This document shows, piece by piece, positions 34,377 to 43,468 of a stretch of DNA of 57,406 bases. The notes below the pieces were generated by a model, which had not been told where the DNA came from, did not search any database, and worked only from the letters and a program-made list of their open reading frames with translations. Location: the NCBI GenBank assembly GCA_017396395.1, contig JAFQMF010000002.1, positions 1-57,406 of the forward strand, read 5' to 3'. Positions within the stretch are counted from its first letter, which is position 1, and the number at the start of each line of letters is the position of its first letter. Both the position numbers and the translations under genes were made by a program. The stretch comes from Clostridia bacterium (lineage in GTDB: Bacteria; Bacillota; Clostridia; RUG12999).

Positions 34377-36986
34377 TTAAAGTAATTTTTTTAAATCATA
34401 CAAAATACCCAATGCTTCTATGGGAGTAAGGGTATCAAGATTAAGAGCTTCCAGTCTGGTTATTATTTCATTTTCTTCTCCGCACATAAGACTTATCTGT
34501 CCCATAACATCTGTGCTTTTTTTGTTATCCGATTTTATTGTAATTTGATTATCGCCTTTTTCAATACCCGCAAGAATTTCCTTTGCACGGGCAATTACTC
34601 CACCAGGCACTCCTGCAAGCTTTGCTACTTCCACGCCGTAGCTTTCGTCTGCACTGCCCTTTACAATTTTACGAAGGAAAATTATATCATCTCCCCGCTT
34701 TTTAACGGCAGTGTTGTAATTTGTAACTCCCTTTATTGACTGGTCAAGAGAGGTAAGCTCATGATAATGAGTGGCAAAAAGAGTTTTTGCACCGCATTTT
34801 TTTGCATCAGCAGTATATTCCAGCACCGCCCAGGCTATTGCAAGTCCGTCATATGTGCTTGTCCCTCTTCCGATTTCGTCGTATATAATAAGGCTTTTTG
34901 CTGTAGCGTTTTTAAGAATATTTGCAACTTCACTCATTTCTACCATAAAGGTGCTCTGTCCTGATGATAAATCATCTGATGCACCAACTCTGGTGAAAAT
35001 CTTATCCACCACTCCGATTTTTGCACTTGATGCCGGCACAAATGAGCCAACCTGTGCCATAAGAGTAATAATTGCTACCTGTCGCATATAGGTGGATTTA
35101 CCTGCCATATTTGGACCTGTAATAATGCTTAGCCTTTCGTCACTGCAATTAAGACGCGTGTCGTTTGGCACAAACATTGAGCTTGTAAGAGTTTCCACCA
35201 CAGGGTGTCTTCCATCTTTTATATCAATTATGTCAGTTGCGTCAACTGTAGGTTTTACATACCCTTGTTTTGCTGCTACTGTAGCAAGACTGTTAAGACA
35301 GTCAATAGTAGAAACTACCTTTGCACTGGTCTGAAGTCTTTCGTGCTCCTCTGCAATTTTACTTCTGACTTTGCAAAACAGGTCGTACTCCAGCTGTACC
35401 TTTTTTTCTCTGGAATCTATAATAATTGTTTCAATTTCTTTAAGTCTTGGGGTGATAAATCTTTCCCCATTTGTAAGAGTTTGCTTTCGTATATAGTTTT
35501 CCGGCACCTTGTCTTTATTGGAATTGGAAATTTCTATGTAGTAGCCGAAAACCCTGTTGTAACCCACCTTTAAATTTTTAATTCCTGTGCGTTCTCTTTC
35601 TTCGGCTTCCACTTGAGCAATCCAGGTTTTCCCCTCTTTTTCAGCATTTCTGTACCTGTCAAGAGTTTCGTTAAAACCCTCTTTGATTATATCTCCGTCT
35701 TTAATGGTAATTCCCGGCTCCTCCACTATTGCCATATCTACAAGTGTTGCCACATCCTCCAGAAGGTCAAGCCTCGCACTAAGCTGGGTAATCATTTTAC
35801 TTCTTGCACTCGAAATGAGCTTTGCCAGCATAGGCAGTCCCTTTACGGAATTACCAATTGCAAGTACATCCTTAGCATTAGCACTTCCGCTGACAATTTT
35901 CGCAGTAAGCCTTTCTATATCACGAACAGTTCCCAGAACCTGAGAAATCGCATCTCTTTTTTCCATTGAGGAATAAAGCTCCTCTACTCCCGAAAGCCTG
36001 TTATTAATAGTTACAGGGTTTATCAGGGGATGCTCCAGCCAGTGACGGAGCATTCTTGCTCCCATAGCGGTAGAGGTTCTATCAAGCACAGAAAGAAGAC
36101 TGCCCTTTTTGCTTTTTCCTCTGATATTTTCGGTAATTTCCAGATTCCTTCTGGAATTTGCGTCAATATCCATATATTGATTTATCTGATAGTATTCTAA
36201 ATTGCTTATATGGCTTATTGTTGTTTTCTGTGTTTTTATAATATAGCAAACCGCAGCGGAAATCGCCCCTATTACAGGAGAAGCTTCCTCTAAGCCAAAG
36301 TCCTTTGAACTTTTCCCAAACTGGTCTTTTAAGATTTTATTGGAGTTTTCCTGTTCAAACTCCTCATCTTCTCCTTCAGAAACATAGCAGAAATATTTTT
36401 CTGTTGCAATTTTATGTAAATCCTTATCCACATAAGCAAGAGGAGAAAAATACACCTCGGAAGGAGAAAATCTTGCCATTTCTGCTTCAAAGCCTGAATA
36501 AATATCCTTTTCGATATTTGTGCAGTAAAGCTCCCCTGTAGAAAAATCGAGAAAAGCTATACCAAGACATTTATCCTTTTTCATTACTGATGCAAGAAAA
36601 TTGTTTTTTGTTGTATCCACCGCATTTTCGTCCATAATGGTAGATGGAGTAACAATCTTTACAACCTCACGGCGAACTATATCCTTAGCAAGAGCAGGGT
36701 CTTCCACCTGCTCGCAGATAGCAACCTTATATCCACCCTCCACAAGCTTGGTAATATAACCATTTGCACTATGGTAGGGTATTCCGCACATCGGTGCTCT
36801 TTCTTCCTGACCGCAATCCCGACCTGTTAAGGTAAGCTCAAGATATTTAGAAGCTGTGATAGCATCTTCAAAAAACATCTCGTAAAAATCGCCCAGCCTG
36901 TAAAAAAGTATGCAATCTTCATATTGCTCTTTAGTTTCCAGATACTGCCTCATCATAGGAGTATAATCTTCTTTATTTCTTACCAA
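34377..36986 (-). CDS. mutS: DNA mismatch repair protein MutS
   Basis: 869 aa. The mismatch-reading G-D-F-Y-E-M-F motif (YRLGDFYEMFFED) is at about residue 32. Walker A is GPNMAGKSTYMRQ, followed by STFMVEMSE and Walker B IYDEIGRGTSTYDG. Start is TTG 36986: GGGGTG lies 7 nt upstream and this leaves the usual 8-10 residues before the conserved T-P-M-M. It forms a mutS-mutL pair with 27 bp between. Confidence 0.97.
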   Translation of the reverse strand: MVRNKEDYTPMMRQYLETKEQYEDCILFYRLGDFYEMFFEDAITASKYLELTLTGRDCGQEERAPMCGIPYHSANGYITKLVEGGYKVAICEQVEDPALAKDIVRREVVKIVTPSTIMDENAVDTTKNNFLASVMKKDKCLGIAFLDFSTGELYCTNIEKDIYSGFEAEMARFSPSEVYFSPLAYVDKDLHKIATEKYFCYVSEGEDEEFEQENSNKILKDQFGKSSKDFGLEEASPVIGAISAAVCYIIKTQKTTISHISNLEYYQINQYMDIDANSRRNLEITENIRGKSKKGSLLSVLDRTSTAMGARMLRHWLEHPLINPVTINNRLSGVEELYSSMEKRDAISQVLGTVRDIERLTAKIVSGSANAKDVLAIGNSVKGLPMLAKLISSARSKMITQLSARLDLLEDVATLVDMAIVEEPGITIKDGDIIKEGFNETLDRYRNAEKEGKTWIAQVEAEERERTGIKNLKVGYNRVFGYYIEISNSNKDKVPENYIRKQTLTNGERFITPRLKEIETIIIDSREKKVQLEYDLFCKVRSKIAEEHERLQTSAKVVSTIDCLNSLATVAAKQGYVKPTVDATDIIDIKDGRHPVVETLTSSMFVPNDTRLNCSDERLSIITGPNMAGKSTYMRQVAIITLMAQVGSFVPASSAKIGVVDKIFTRVGASDDLSSGQSTFMVEMSEVANILKNATAKSLIIYDEIGRGTSTYDGLAIAWAVLEYTADAKKCGAKTLFATHYHELTSLDQSIKGVTNYNTAVKKRGDDIIFLRKIVKGSADESYGVEVAKLAGVPGGVIARAKEILAGIEKGDNQITIKSDNKKSTDVMGQISLMCGEENEIITRLEALNLDTLTPIEALGILYDLKKLL

Positions 36987-37011
36987 ACTACTGCACCCCG
37001 ACTAACTAAAA

Positions 37012-37404
37012 TTAGTGACATCCTCCGCAGGAAGAACAGTTGCCTGAACATCCTTCTTCTTCTGTTTCTCCGGTTACATAATAACGGATAATGCTGTTTA
37101 CCTTTTCCAAAACTTCCTCAACCTGTTTTTTTGCCTTTAAATACTCGGCTATTTTAGGCTGTTTTGACACTTGTTCAAATTTGCCCGCAAGCTGCTTTCT
37201 GATTTCCAGCATTTCCATTGGAGAAATGTTTTCATCCTTTGCCTGACCTGCCAGCTTTTCTCTTGCCTGATTATATTCCTGTGTTGCCTTCTGAGCATCA
37301 GGGTCTGCGTTATATTCAATCTCTTTTTTAATATATTCTTTCATAATGTCGCTGTTTGAAATAGCCTCTCCCAGCTCTTTTGCTTTTGCAATAATTTCGT
37401 CCAT
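37012..37404 (-). CDS. ylbF: YlbF-family regulator with C-terminal cysteine cluster
   Basis: 130 aa, mostly alpha-helical, matching the YlbF/YmcA (Com_YlbF) family. The last 13 residues, GCSGNCSSCGGCH, hold four Cys and a terminal His, a plausible Fe-S or metal site. In B. subtilis the YaaT-YlbF-YmcA complex binds Fe-S clusters and regulates RNase Y and Spo0A phosphorylation. AAGGAG precedes ATG. It lies between miaB and mutS. Confidence 0.87.
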   Translation of the reverse strand: MDEIIAKAKELGEAISNSDIMKEYIKKEIEYNADPDAQKATQEYNQAREKLAGQAKDENISPMEMLEIRKQLAGKFEQVSKQPKIAEYLKAKKQVEEVLEKVNSIIRYYVTGETEEEGCSGNCSSCGGCH

Positions 37405-37441
37405 TTTGTATCTCCTTAAATTTTTAAAAGTTTTTAAATTA

Positions 37442-38866
37442 TTATTTCACTATTTCTCCCACAGCATACCATGTGCGGGCTTTAGTAATTTTTACATTTA
37501 CAATCTGCCCTATCAGAGATTTATCACCTTCAAAATGCACAATCTTAAAAGTGTCGGTATGTCCTGTTAAATATCCCTCTTTTTCTTTGCTTTCTTCCTC
37601 TGCCAGCACCTTAAGTGTTTTGCCTACAAGAGCAGAGGTTTTTTCATAGGTTATTTCATTTTGCACCAAAAGAAGTTTTTCAAAATGTGCCTGTTTTTCC
37701 TCTTTGGTTGCATTATCCTCCATTTTTGATGCAGGCGTTCCCACTCTGGGAGAAAAAATAAAAGAGAAAATTCCGTCAAAACGCACTTTTTTAATTACAT
37801 CAAGAGTTTCTTCAAAATCCTCCTCAGTTTCTCCGGGAAAACCTACAATTATGTCAGTAGTAAGAGCAATATCCGGAATTTTTTCCTTAATGCTCCTGCA
37901 AAGAGCAAGAAATCCTTCTTTGTCATACTTTCTGTTCATAGCTTTAAGAATTTTACTGCTGCCTGACTGCATAGCCAGATGAATGTGCTTACAGATATGT
38001 TCACACTCCGCTATTGCGTCAATGGTATCCTGAGAAAAATCCTTAGGGTGAGAAGAAATAAATCTTATACGCTCTATACCAGGAATTTTATTTATCTCCC
38101 TAAGTAAAAGTGCAAAGTTTTTACCCTTCTCTCCGCCTTCAAAGTCATTCCCGTAGGAGTTTACATTTTGTCCCATAAGGGTAACTTCCTTGTACCCTTT
38201 ATTTGCAATCTCTTTAATTTCCTTTATTATTTCTTCCGGCTTTCTGCTTCGCTCTCTGCCTCTTGTATATGGAACAATGCAATATGAGCAGAAATTATTA
38301 CAGCCGTACATAATAGTTACCTTTGCTTTAGCTCCGTCTTCCCTTAGTACAGGAAGACCTTCAGGTATTTCTTTGCTCTCAGAAAGCACCTCAAAAACAC
38401 GTTTTTGACCATTTAGCTTTTTTAGCAAAAGGGAAGGAAAACGCTCCAAATTGTGAGTACCAAAAACTATATCCACATAGTAAAAAGATTTTTTTATTTT
38501 TAATACAACCTGCTCCTCCTGCATCATACAACCGCAGATGCAAATAATAAGGTCAGGATTTTTTTCCTTAATTTTTTTAAAAGCTCCCACATTCCCAAGA
38601 ACACGCATTTCTGCCCCCTCGCGAACAGCACAGGTATTAACTGCAATAATGTCAGCATTTTCAGGAGTATCGGTAAACTCATAGCCAGCCATTTTCAGCA
38701 TACCTTTAATGCGTTCCATATCTGCCTGATTTTGCTGGCATCCATACACCTGACAAAAGGCACGCATAGTTTTATTTTTTTTACTGTTTATTCTGTTGAT
38801 TTCTGATAGAGCATCATACATTTCCTGTATGTTTGAAAAGCCCTCTTTTACTATGCTTTTTGCCAT
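37442..38866 (-). CDS. miaB: tRNA-2-methylthio-N6-dimethylallyladenosine synthase
   Basis: 474 aa radical-SAM methylthiotransferase. The N-terminal UPF0004 domain holds three cluster Cys (YGCQQN, NTCAVR and the CGCM element), the radical-SAM motif is CNNFCSYCIVPYTRG and a TRAM domain ends the protein. It adds a methylthio group to the base prenylated by MiaA. It is the first gene of the long run down to ileS. Confidence 0.96.
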   Translation of the reverse strand: MAKSIVKEGFSNIQEMYDALSEINRINSKKNKTMRAFCQVYGCQQNQADMERIKGMLKMAGYEFTDTPENADIIAVNTCAVREGAEMRVLGNVGAFKKIKEKNPDLIICICGCMMQEEQVVLKIKKSFYYVDIVFGTHNLERFPSLLLKKLNGQKRVFEVLSESKEIPEGLPVLREDGAKAKVTIMYGCNNFCSYCIVPYTRGRERSRKPEEIIKEIKEIANKGYKEVTLMGQNVNSYGNDFEGGEKGKNFALLLREINKIPGIERIRFISSHPKDFSQDTIDAIAECEHICKHIHLAMQSGSSKILKAMNRKYDKEGFLALCRSIKEKIPDIALTTDIIVGFPGETEEDFEETLDVIKKVRFDGIFSFIFSPRVGTPASKMEDNATKEEKQAHFEKLLLVQNEITYEKTSALVGKTLKVLAEEESKEKEGYLTGHTDTFKIVHFEGDKSLIGQIVNVKITKARTWYAVGEIVK

Positions 38867-38942
38867 ATAAACCTCTCTTTGTGGGATATGTGAACTAATT
38901 ACCCTTTTTTACGAAACTTACTTATAGATATACCCGTTTTTA

Positions 38943-38971
38943 ATTATACTACAAAACCTTGTTAATTGCAA
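38943..38971 (-). promoter_or_regulatory. Promoter of the miaB-ileS gene run
   Basis: Minus strand TTGCAA (38971-38966), 17-bp spacer, TATAAT (38948-38943), giving a leader of about 70 nt before miaB. Confidence 0.7.
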
Positions 38972-39232
38972 GCATTTCCCCAATTTTTTTTGCATATTTC
39001 CCCTATTTTTTTATTATTTTTTTATGAATTTTACATATTATCTTTTTGTAATTTTGTTTCTTTTTAATACCTAAAATTTTAATATTTCCTTTAATATAGC
39101 AAAAAGTCAAGGTTTTATTTAAAATTTTATCTCCATATATTACCATAAAAATATTATGTATAGCGAAAAAAATTTTTGGATATAATTTTACAAAAGGCAC
39201 ATATTAAAATTTTAATTTTTGGAGGAACCTAT
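38972..39232. other. AT-rich divergent intergenic region
   Basis: About 260 bp of very AT-rich sequence between the miaB promoter and the alcohol dehydrogenase gene. A TATAAT at 39181-39186 is a likely -10 for the dehydrogenase, but its -35 is poor, suggesting an activator or another sigma factor. The dehydrogenase ribosome binding site GGAGG is at 39221-39225. No further gene, RNA or clear operator is seen. Confidence 0.5.
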
Positions 39233-40381
39233 ATGGCGTACAGATTTATATTAAATGAAACTTCTTACCACGGAAGCGGTGCAATTAACGAAATACCCAT
39301 GGAGGCAAGAAAAAGAGGGTATAAGAAAGCGTTTATCTGCTCTGATCCTGACCTTGTAAAATTGGGCATTACAGGCAAGGTAACAAAGGTGCTTGACGGT
39401 GCAGGCCTACCCTACGAAATTTTCTGCGACCTTCAACCAAATCCTACTGTTACCAATGTGGAATTTGGTGTAGGTGCATTTAAAGATGCGGATGCAGACT
39501 ATATTATTGCAGTAGGCGGAGGCTCTGCAATAGATACAGCAAAGGCAGTAGGAATAATTATAAACAACCCTGAATTTGCTGATGTGGTATCCTTAGAGGG
39601 AATTGCTCCAACAACCAAGAAAAGCGTTCCCATATTTGCTGTGCCTACTACTGCAGGAACAGCGGCAGAAGTTACAATTAACTATGTAATTACAGATGAG
39701 AAAAGCAACAGAAAAATTGTTTGCGTTGACCCTCACGATATTCCTGAAATCTCCTTTGTTGACCCAGATATGATGAGTTCTATGCCTAAAGAGCTTACTG
39801 CGGCAACAGGTATGGATGCTCTTACTCACGCAATCGAAGGATATACAACAGCAGGTGCATGGGAACTTTCAGATATGTTTCATATAAAAGCAATTGAGCT
39901 TATCGGCAAACATTTAAAGGGTGCTGTTAATAATACCGAAGCCGGAAGAAAAAATATGGCTCTGGCACAGTATATTGCAGGGATGGGATTTTCCAATGTA
40001 GGACTTGGAATTGTTCATTCTATGGCACATCCACTTGGTGCATTATATGGCACTCCTCACGGCATTGCAAACGCTATTATTCTTCCTGTTGTTATGGAAT
40101 ATAACGCAGAAAGCACAGGCGAAAAATACAAGGATATTGCAAAAGCACTTGGTGTAAAAAACACTGAGGAGATGACCCCTGACCAATACCGTAAAGCTGC
40201 CGTAGAAGCAGTAAGAAACCTAAGCACAGATATTGGTATTCCTGCAAACCTTAAAAACATTGTAAAAAAGGAAGATATTCCTTTTCTTGCACAATCGGCA
40301 TACGCTGATGCCTGCAGACCCGGAAACCCAAAAGAAACCTCTATTGAGGAACTTGCTGAGTTATATCTCAAACTCCTGTAA
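39233..40381 (+). CDS. Iron-containing alcohol dehydrogenase, lactaldehyde reductase (FucO) type
   Basis: 382 aa from ATG 39233, which follows GGAGG; an upstream in-frame codon at 39176 is rejected. NAD-binding GGGSAIDTAK, VPTTAGTAAEVT, the iron ligands D and H in DALTHAIEGYT, and HSMAHPLGALYGTPHGIAN carrying the remaining His ligands are all present. Length is that of E. coli FucO, which interconverts lactaldehyde and 1,2-propanediol; ethanol or butanol dehydrogenase activity is also possible. Confidence 0.9.
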   Translation: MAYRFILNETSYHGSGAINEIPMEARKRGYKKAFICSDPDLVKLGITGKVTKVLDGAGLPYEIFCDLQPNPTVTNVEFGVGAFKDADADYIIAVGGGSAIDTAKAVGIIINNPEFADVVSLEGIAPTTKKSVPIFAVPTTAGTAAEVTINYVITDEKSNRKIVCVDPHDIPEISFVDPDMMSSMPKELTAATGMDALTHAIEGYTTAGAWELSDMFHIKAIELIGKHLKGAVNNTEAGRKNMALAQYIAGMGFSNVGLGIVHSMAHPLGALYGTPHGIANAIILPVVMEYNAESTGEKYKDIAKALGVKNTEEMTPDQYRKAAVEAVRNLSTDIGIPANLKNIVKKEDIPFLAQSAYADACRPGNPKETSIEELAELYLKLL

Positions 40382-40386
40382 AATAT

Positions 40387-40428
40387 AAAAAAACAGAGCC
40401 ACCTAAAATGTTTTTAGGTGGCTCTGTT
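40387..40428. terminator. Intrinsic terminator between convergent genes
   Basis: AACAGAGCCACCTAAAA and its complement around a 3-4-nt loop, 17-bp arms. The flanking A-run makes it a strong terminator for the minus-strand lipoprotein gene; on the plus strand the T-run is weaker. Confidence 0.87.
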
Positions 40429-40475
40429 ACTATGTTTAACCTGCTTTATGGTATCTATTTAATACCTAATATAAA

Positions 40476-41069
40476 TTAGTTACCCATATCATAGTCTGTT
40501 CTGTTCATAAAAGCACAATCTGTTTTCTTTAATGTTCCCCAAAGCTGAACCGAAACTGCTTTGCCCTTATAATTCCCAATAACTACTTCCACTTCATCCA
40601 TATAGTTATAGTCTTTTTTTGACTCGTCAAATAGGCTTCTGAATTGTTCTACGGTAATAGTATCCGGGCAGTTGTAAATCATTTTTTCAAGAGGAACATA
40701 CATCGCCATTGTAAGCCCCTTTTCATCATAGTTTGCAGCAAAACCATTATTATAAAGTGTCAGCATAAATTCTGCATTATATGTACCCTTATCTCCCGTT
40801 TTTGCTTCTACCATGCTTCTTGGTTTATCCAAAAGGTCTAAGTACTCTGTGTTAAGGGAAATACCTTCAGGTATAGGCTTTTTTTCCTTTTCATCTTGAT
40901 TTTCACCAGCAATCTCTCCTTCATCTTCTCTATTTTCAGAAAGATTTCCCTCTTGTTCCTGCTTTATCTCAGAAGAAGTGTTTTTTTCCTCATTTGTATT
41001 TGCTACTGAGCAAGATACCATAGAAATTGCCATAATTGCTACAAGCATTAACATTAAAAGTTTTTTCAT
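40476..41069 (-). CDS. Lipoprotein of unknown function
   Basis: 197 aa. Signal MKKLLMLMLVAIMAISMVSC with lipobox M-V-S-C (Cys 20), a Glu/Asn-rich linker (about 21-66), then a globular domain of about 130 residues with no motif I recognise. It should be anchored on the outer face of the membrane. It is divergent from the structured RNA/RNase J unit. Confidence 0.7.
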   Translation of the reverse strand: MKKLLMLMLVAIMAISMVSCSVANTNEEKNTSSEIKQEQEGNLSENREDEGEIAGENQDEKEKKPIPEGISLNTEYLDLLDKPRSMVEAKTGDKGTYNAEFMLTLYNNGFAANYDEKGLTMAMYVPLEKMIYNCPDTITVEQFRSLFDESKKDYNYMDEVEVVIGNYKGKAVSVQLWGTLKKTDCAFMNRTDYDMGN

Positions 41070-41198
41070 ACTGGGTTCTCCTTTGAATTTTATATTAGCA
41101 GTATAACATATCTTTTTGTTTTTTTCAACTGAATTTAACGGAACTTTTTATATATTTTAAAATATTTTTAAAAAAAGCTTTTATATTTTTACTTTTTA

Positions 41199-41207
41199 TG
41201 GTATAAT
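41199..41207 (+). promoter_or_regulatory. Extended -10 promoter before the structured RNA
   Basis: TGG directly followed by TATAAT (41202-41207), an extended -10 element; the -35 region is only T-rich. Predicted start is near 41214. Confidence 0.6.
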
Positions 41208-41240
41208 ATATACAGATTGATATTTTTATAAAAATATTTT

Positions 41241-41423
41241 AGGACGGATTTAAAATATATGTTTTTGCTTTTCGTGAATTGCCCCTGAGGGTACGATGCT
41301 TGGGAAAGGCTGCGTCATAAAGCATACAGGACATATTATATTGTAGAAAAAAGGGGAATTTTAGGTCCCTTTATTTTGCTATGTGTAATTGGTTTTAACT
41401 TATTTTCATTAAATCCGACTCCT
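41241..41423 (+). ncRNA. ssrS: Structured RNA, candidate 6S RNA (ssrS), or long leader of RNase J
   Basis: A rod-like fold of about 183 nt can be drawn. The outer stem pairs AGGACGGATTTAA (41241-41253) with TTAAATCCGACTCCT (41409-41423); an inner stem pairs AATTGCCCCT (41277-41286) with AGGGGAATT (41352-41360); a terminal hairpin pairs ATGCTT (41296-41301) with AAGCAT (41320-41325). Large unpaired strands lie between. Size, outer stem, central bubble and the CCCTGAGG..GTAC segment resemble 6S RNA as I remember it. It has its own promoter and no clear terminator. A cis-acting rnj leader is the alternative. Confidence 0.5.
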
Positions 41424-41456
41424 TACATATTACCTATATTATGAAAGGATTTATTT

Positions 41457-43337
41457 ATGGAAAACAGAACAAAAAATTCAGGCAAGACTACTGCAAAATC
41501 CAGAAGCTATACCGCTATGAGCAGTAAAAAGTCTTATTCTAAAAATCAGGGTGCAGAAAAAAAGCCTGCTCCACCTTCTATAGCAGTTTCTAAGAAGGAA
41601 ACTAATCAGGCTGCAAAATCCAGGATGGTAAAAGAAAGAAAGCCCCGCAAAGCTTTACAAACAGCCCAAAAACACGCAAGTCCCCTTAAGTTTATGTCAC
41701 TTGGAGGACTTGACGAAATCGGCAAGAATATGTATCTTTATGAATATGAGGATAAAATTCTTATTGTGGATAGCGGACTTGCTTTTCCCGATGACGAAAT
41801 GCCTGGTATTGACCTTGTAATACCTGATATTACTTATCTTACAAAAAACAAAGATAAAATTGCAGGTATTGTAATTACTCATGGTCACGAAGACCACATC
41901 GGTGCACTTCCCTATGTATTAAAAGAGTTATCTGTGCCTGTATATGGCACAAATCTTACTATAGGTCTTATACAGTGCAAGCTTCGTGAGCACGGCAATT
42001 TAAAGGAAAGCAATCTTAATACCATCAAAGCAGGAGATCGCCTTCAGCTTGGACCTTTTCTTGTAGAGGTTATTCACTCAAACCACTCTATTGCAGACAG
42101 TGTTATGTTTGCAATTCATACCCCTGCAGGTACGGTAATTCATACAGGTGACTTTAAAATTGACTGTACTCCCATTGACGGGTCAATGATTGATTTAGCA
42201 CGTCTTGGAGAACTGGGAAAGCAGGGTGTTCTTGCCCTTGTTTCAGATAGCACCAATGCAGAACGTGCAGGCTATACTATGAGTGAAAGTATTGTAGGAA
42301 CAAAATTTGACGAAATATTTGCATCTGCCGCAAATAATCGTATCATTGTTGCCACCTTTGCATCAAATATTCACCGTGTTCAACAGGTTATAAACTCTGC
42401 TGTAAAATACGGCAGAAAGGTTGCCGTATCAGGAAGAAGTATGGAAAATATCCTTGATGTTGCAGGAGAACTTGGGTATATGAAAATTCCCAAAGGCACT
42501 ATCATCAAACTGGAAGATGTTAAAAGATACCCTTCTAACAGAGTTGTAATATGCACAACAGGCAGTCAGGGCGAGCCTATGGCGGCACTTTCGCGAATGG
42601 CAATGAACGACCACCGCACTATTGAGATTTCTTCAAATGACGTTATTGTAATTTCTGCAAGCCCTATTCCCGGCAACGAAAAAATGATTTCTAAAGTAGT
42701 AGATGAACTGTTTAAAAAAGGTGCAACTGTTATTTATGACGCTCTTGACGATATTCACGTTTCAGGCCATGCAAAGTCGGAAGAGCTTAAAATTATTATT
42801 GGTATAACAAAGCCTAAATATTTTGTTCCCGTTCACGGAGAGCATCGCCATCTTATGCTGCATAAAAATTTAGCTGAGCTTATGGGTGTACCTTCCGAAA
42901 ACTGCTATATTTTAGGACTTGGAAATGTATTGGAATTTAATAACGGAGCTGCAAAAATTAATGGAAATGTTCCGTCAGGCCAGGTACTTATTGATGGTCT
43001 TGGAGTTGGAGATGTGGGAAATATTGTACTTCGTGACAGAAAGCATCTTGCACAGGACGGACTTATTGTAGTTATTGTAACTATTGACTCTGTTACAGGT
43101 GAATTGATTTCCGACCCTGATATTATATCCCGTGGATTTGTTTATGTGCGTGAATCAGAGGATTTAATGGGCGAAATCCGTGACCGTGTTATAAAAACCG
43201 TTGACACTCACACAGATTTAAGTCAGCAAAAGGACTGGAGTGCACTTAAAGTAGCAATCCGCAGTCAGCTTAATACTTACCTTTACCAGAAAACAAAAAG
43301 GAGTCCTATGCTTTTGCCTGTTATCGTTGAAGTATAA
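41457..43337 (+). CDS. rnj: Ribonuclease J with basic N-terminal extension
   Basis: 626 aa. Metallo-beta-lactamase/beta-CASP RNase J: FMSLGGLDEIGKNMYLYE begins the core at about residue 78, then HGHEDHIGALP (zinc site), HSNHSIADS, HTGDFKID, DSTNAE, TGSQGEP and the beta-CASP VHGEHRHLM. It is a 5' exo- and endoribonuclease central to mRNA decay. The first 75 residues are Lys/Arg/Ser-rich and probably disordered, unlike B. subtilis RNase J1 of about 555 aa. AAAGGA precedes ATG 41457. Confidence 0.95.
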   Translation: MENRTKNSGKTTAKSRSYTAMSSKKSYSKNQGAEKKPAPPSIAVSKKETNQAAKSRMVKERKPRKALQTAQKHASPLKFMSLGGLDEIGKNMYLYEYEDKILIVDSGLAFPDDEMPGIDLVIPDITYLTKNKDKIAGIVITHGHEDHIGALPYVLKELSVPVYGTNLTIGLIQCKLREHGNLKESNLNTIKAGDRLQLGPFLVEVIHSNHSIADSVMFAIHTPAGTVIHTGDFKIDCTPIDGSMIDLARLGELGKQGVLALVSDSTNAERAGYTMSESIVGTKFDEIFASAANNRIIVATFASNIHRVQQVINSAVKYGRKVAVSGRSMENILDVAGELGYMKIPKGTIIKLEDVKRYPSNRVVICTTGSQGEPMAALSRMAMNDHRTIEISSNDVIVISASPIPGNEKMISKVVDELFKKGATVIYDALDDIHVSGHAKSEELKIIIGITKPKYFVPVHGEHRHLMLHKNLAELMGVPSENCYILGLGNVLEFNNGAAKINGNVPSGQVLIDGLGVGDVGNIVLRDRKHLAQDGLIVVIVTIDSVTGELISDPDIISRGFVYVRESEDLMGEIRDRVIKTVDTHTDLSQQKDWSALKVAIRSQLNTYLYQKTKRSPMLLPVIVEV

Positions 43338-43377
43338 GTTAGCAGGTCAAAAAAATATATCTGTTTTATGAAATAAA

Positions 43378-43414
43378 AATAAAGGCATTTGCTTTTTTAG
43401 CAAATGCCTTATTT
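43378..43414. terminator. Intrinsic terminator after rnj
   Basis: AAATAAGGCATTTGC-like arms: AAGGCATTTGC (43382-43392) against GCAAATGCCTT (43400-43410) with T-rich loop and A/T flanks, between convergent rnj and serS. Confidence 0.8.
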
Positions 43415-43468
43415 AAATTGTTTTATTTACGCCTTGTCCTATAGGGGGGGCTTTTCCTTTTTCCCGTC

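Noticed and set aside
39003..39200. Minus-strand 65-codon ORF before the alcohol dehydrogenase
   Set aside because: Low-complexity AT-rich sequence giving mostly Lys, Ile and Phe; no ribosome binding site or domain.
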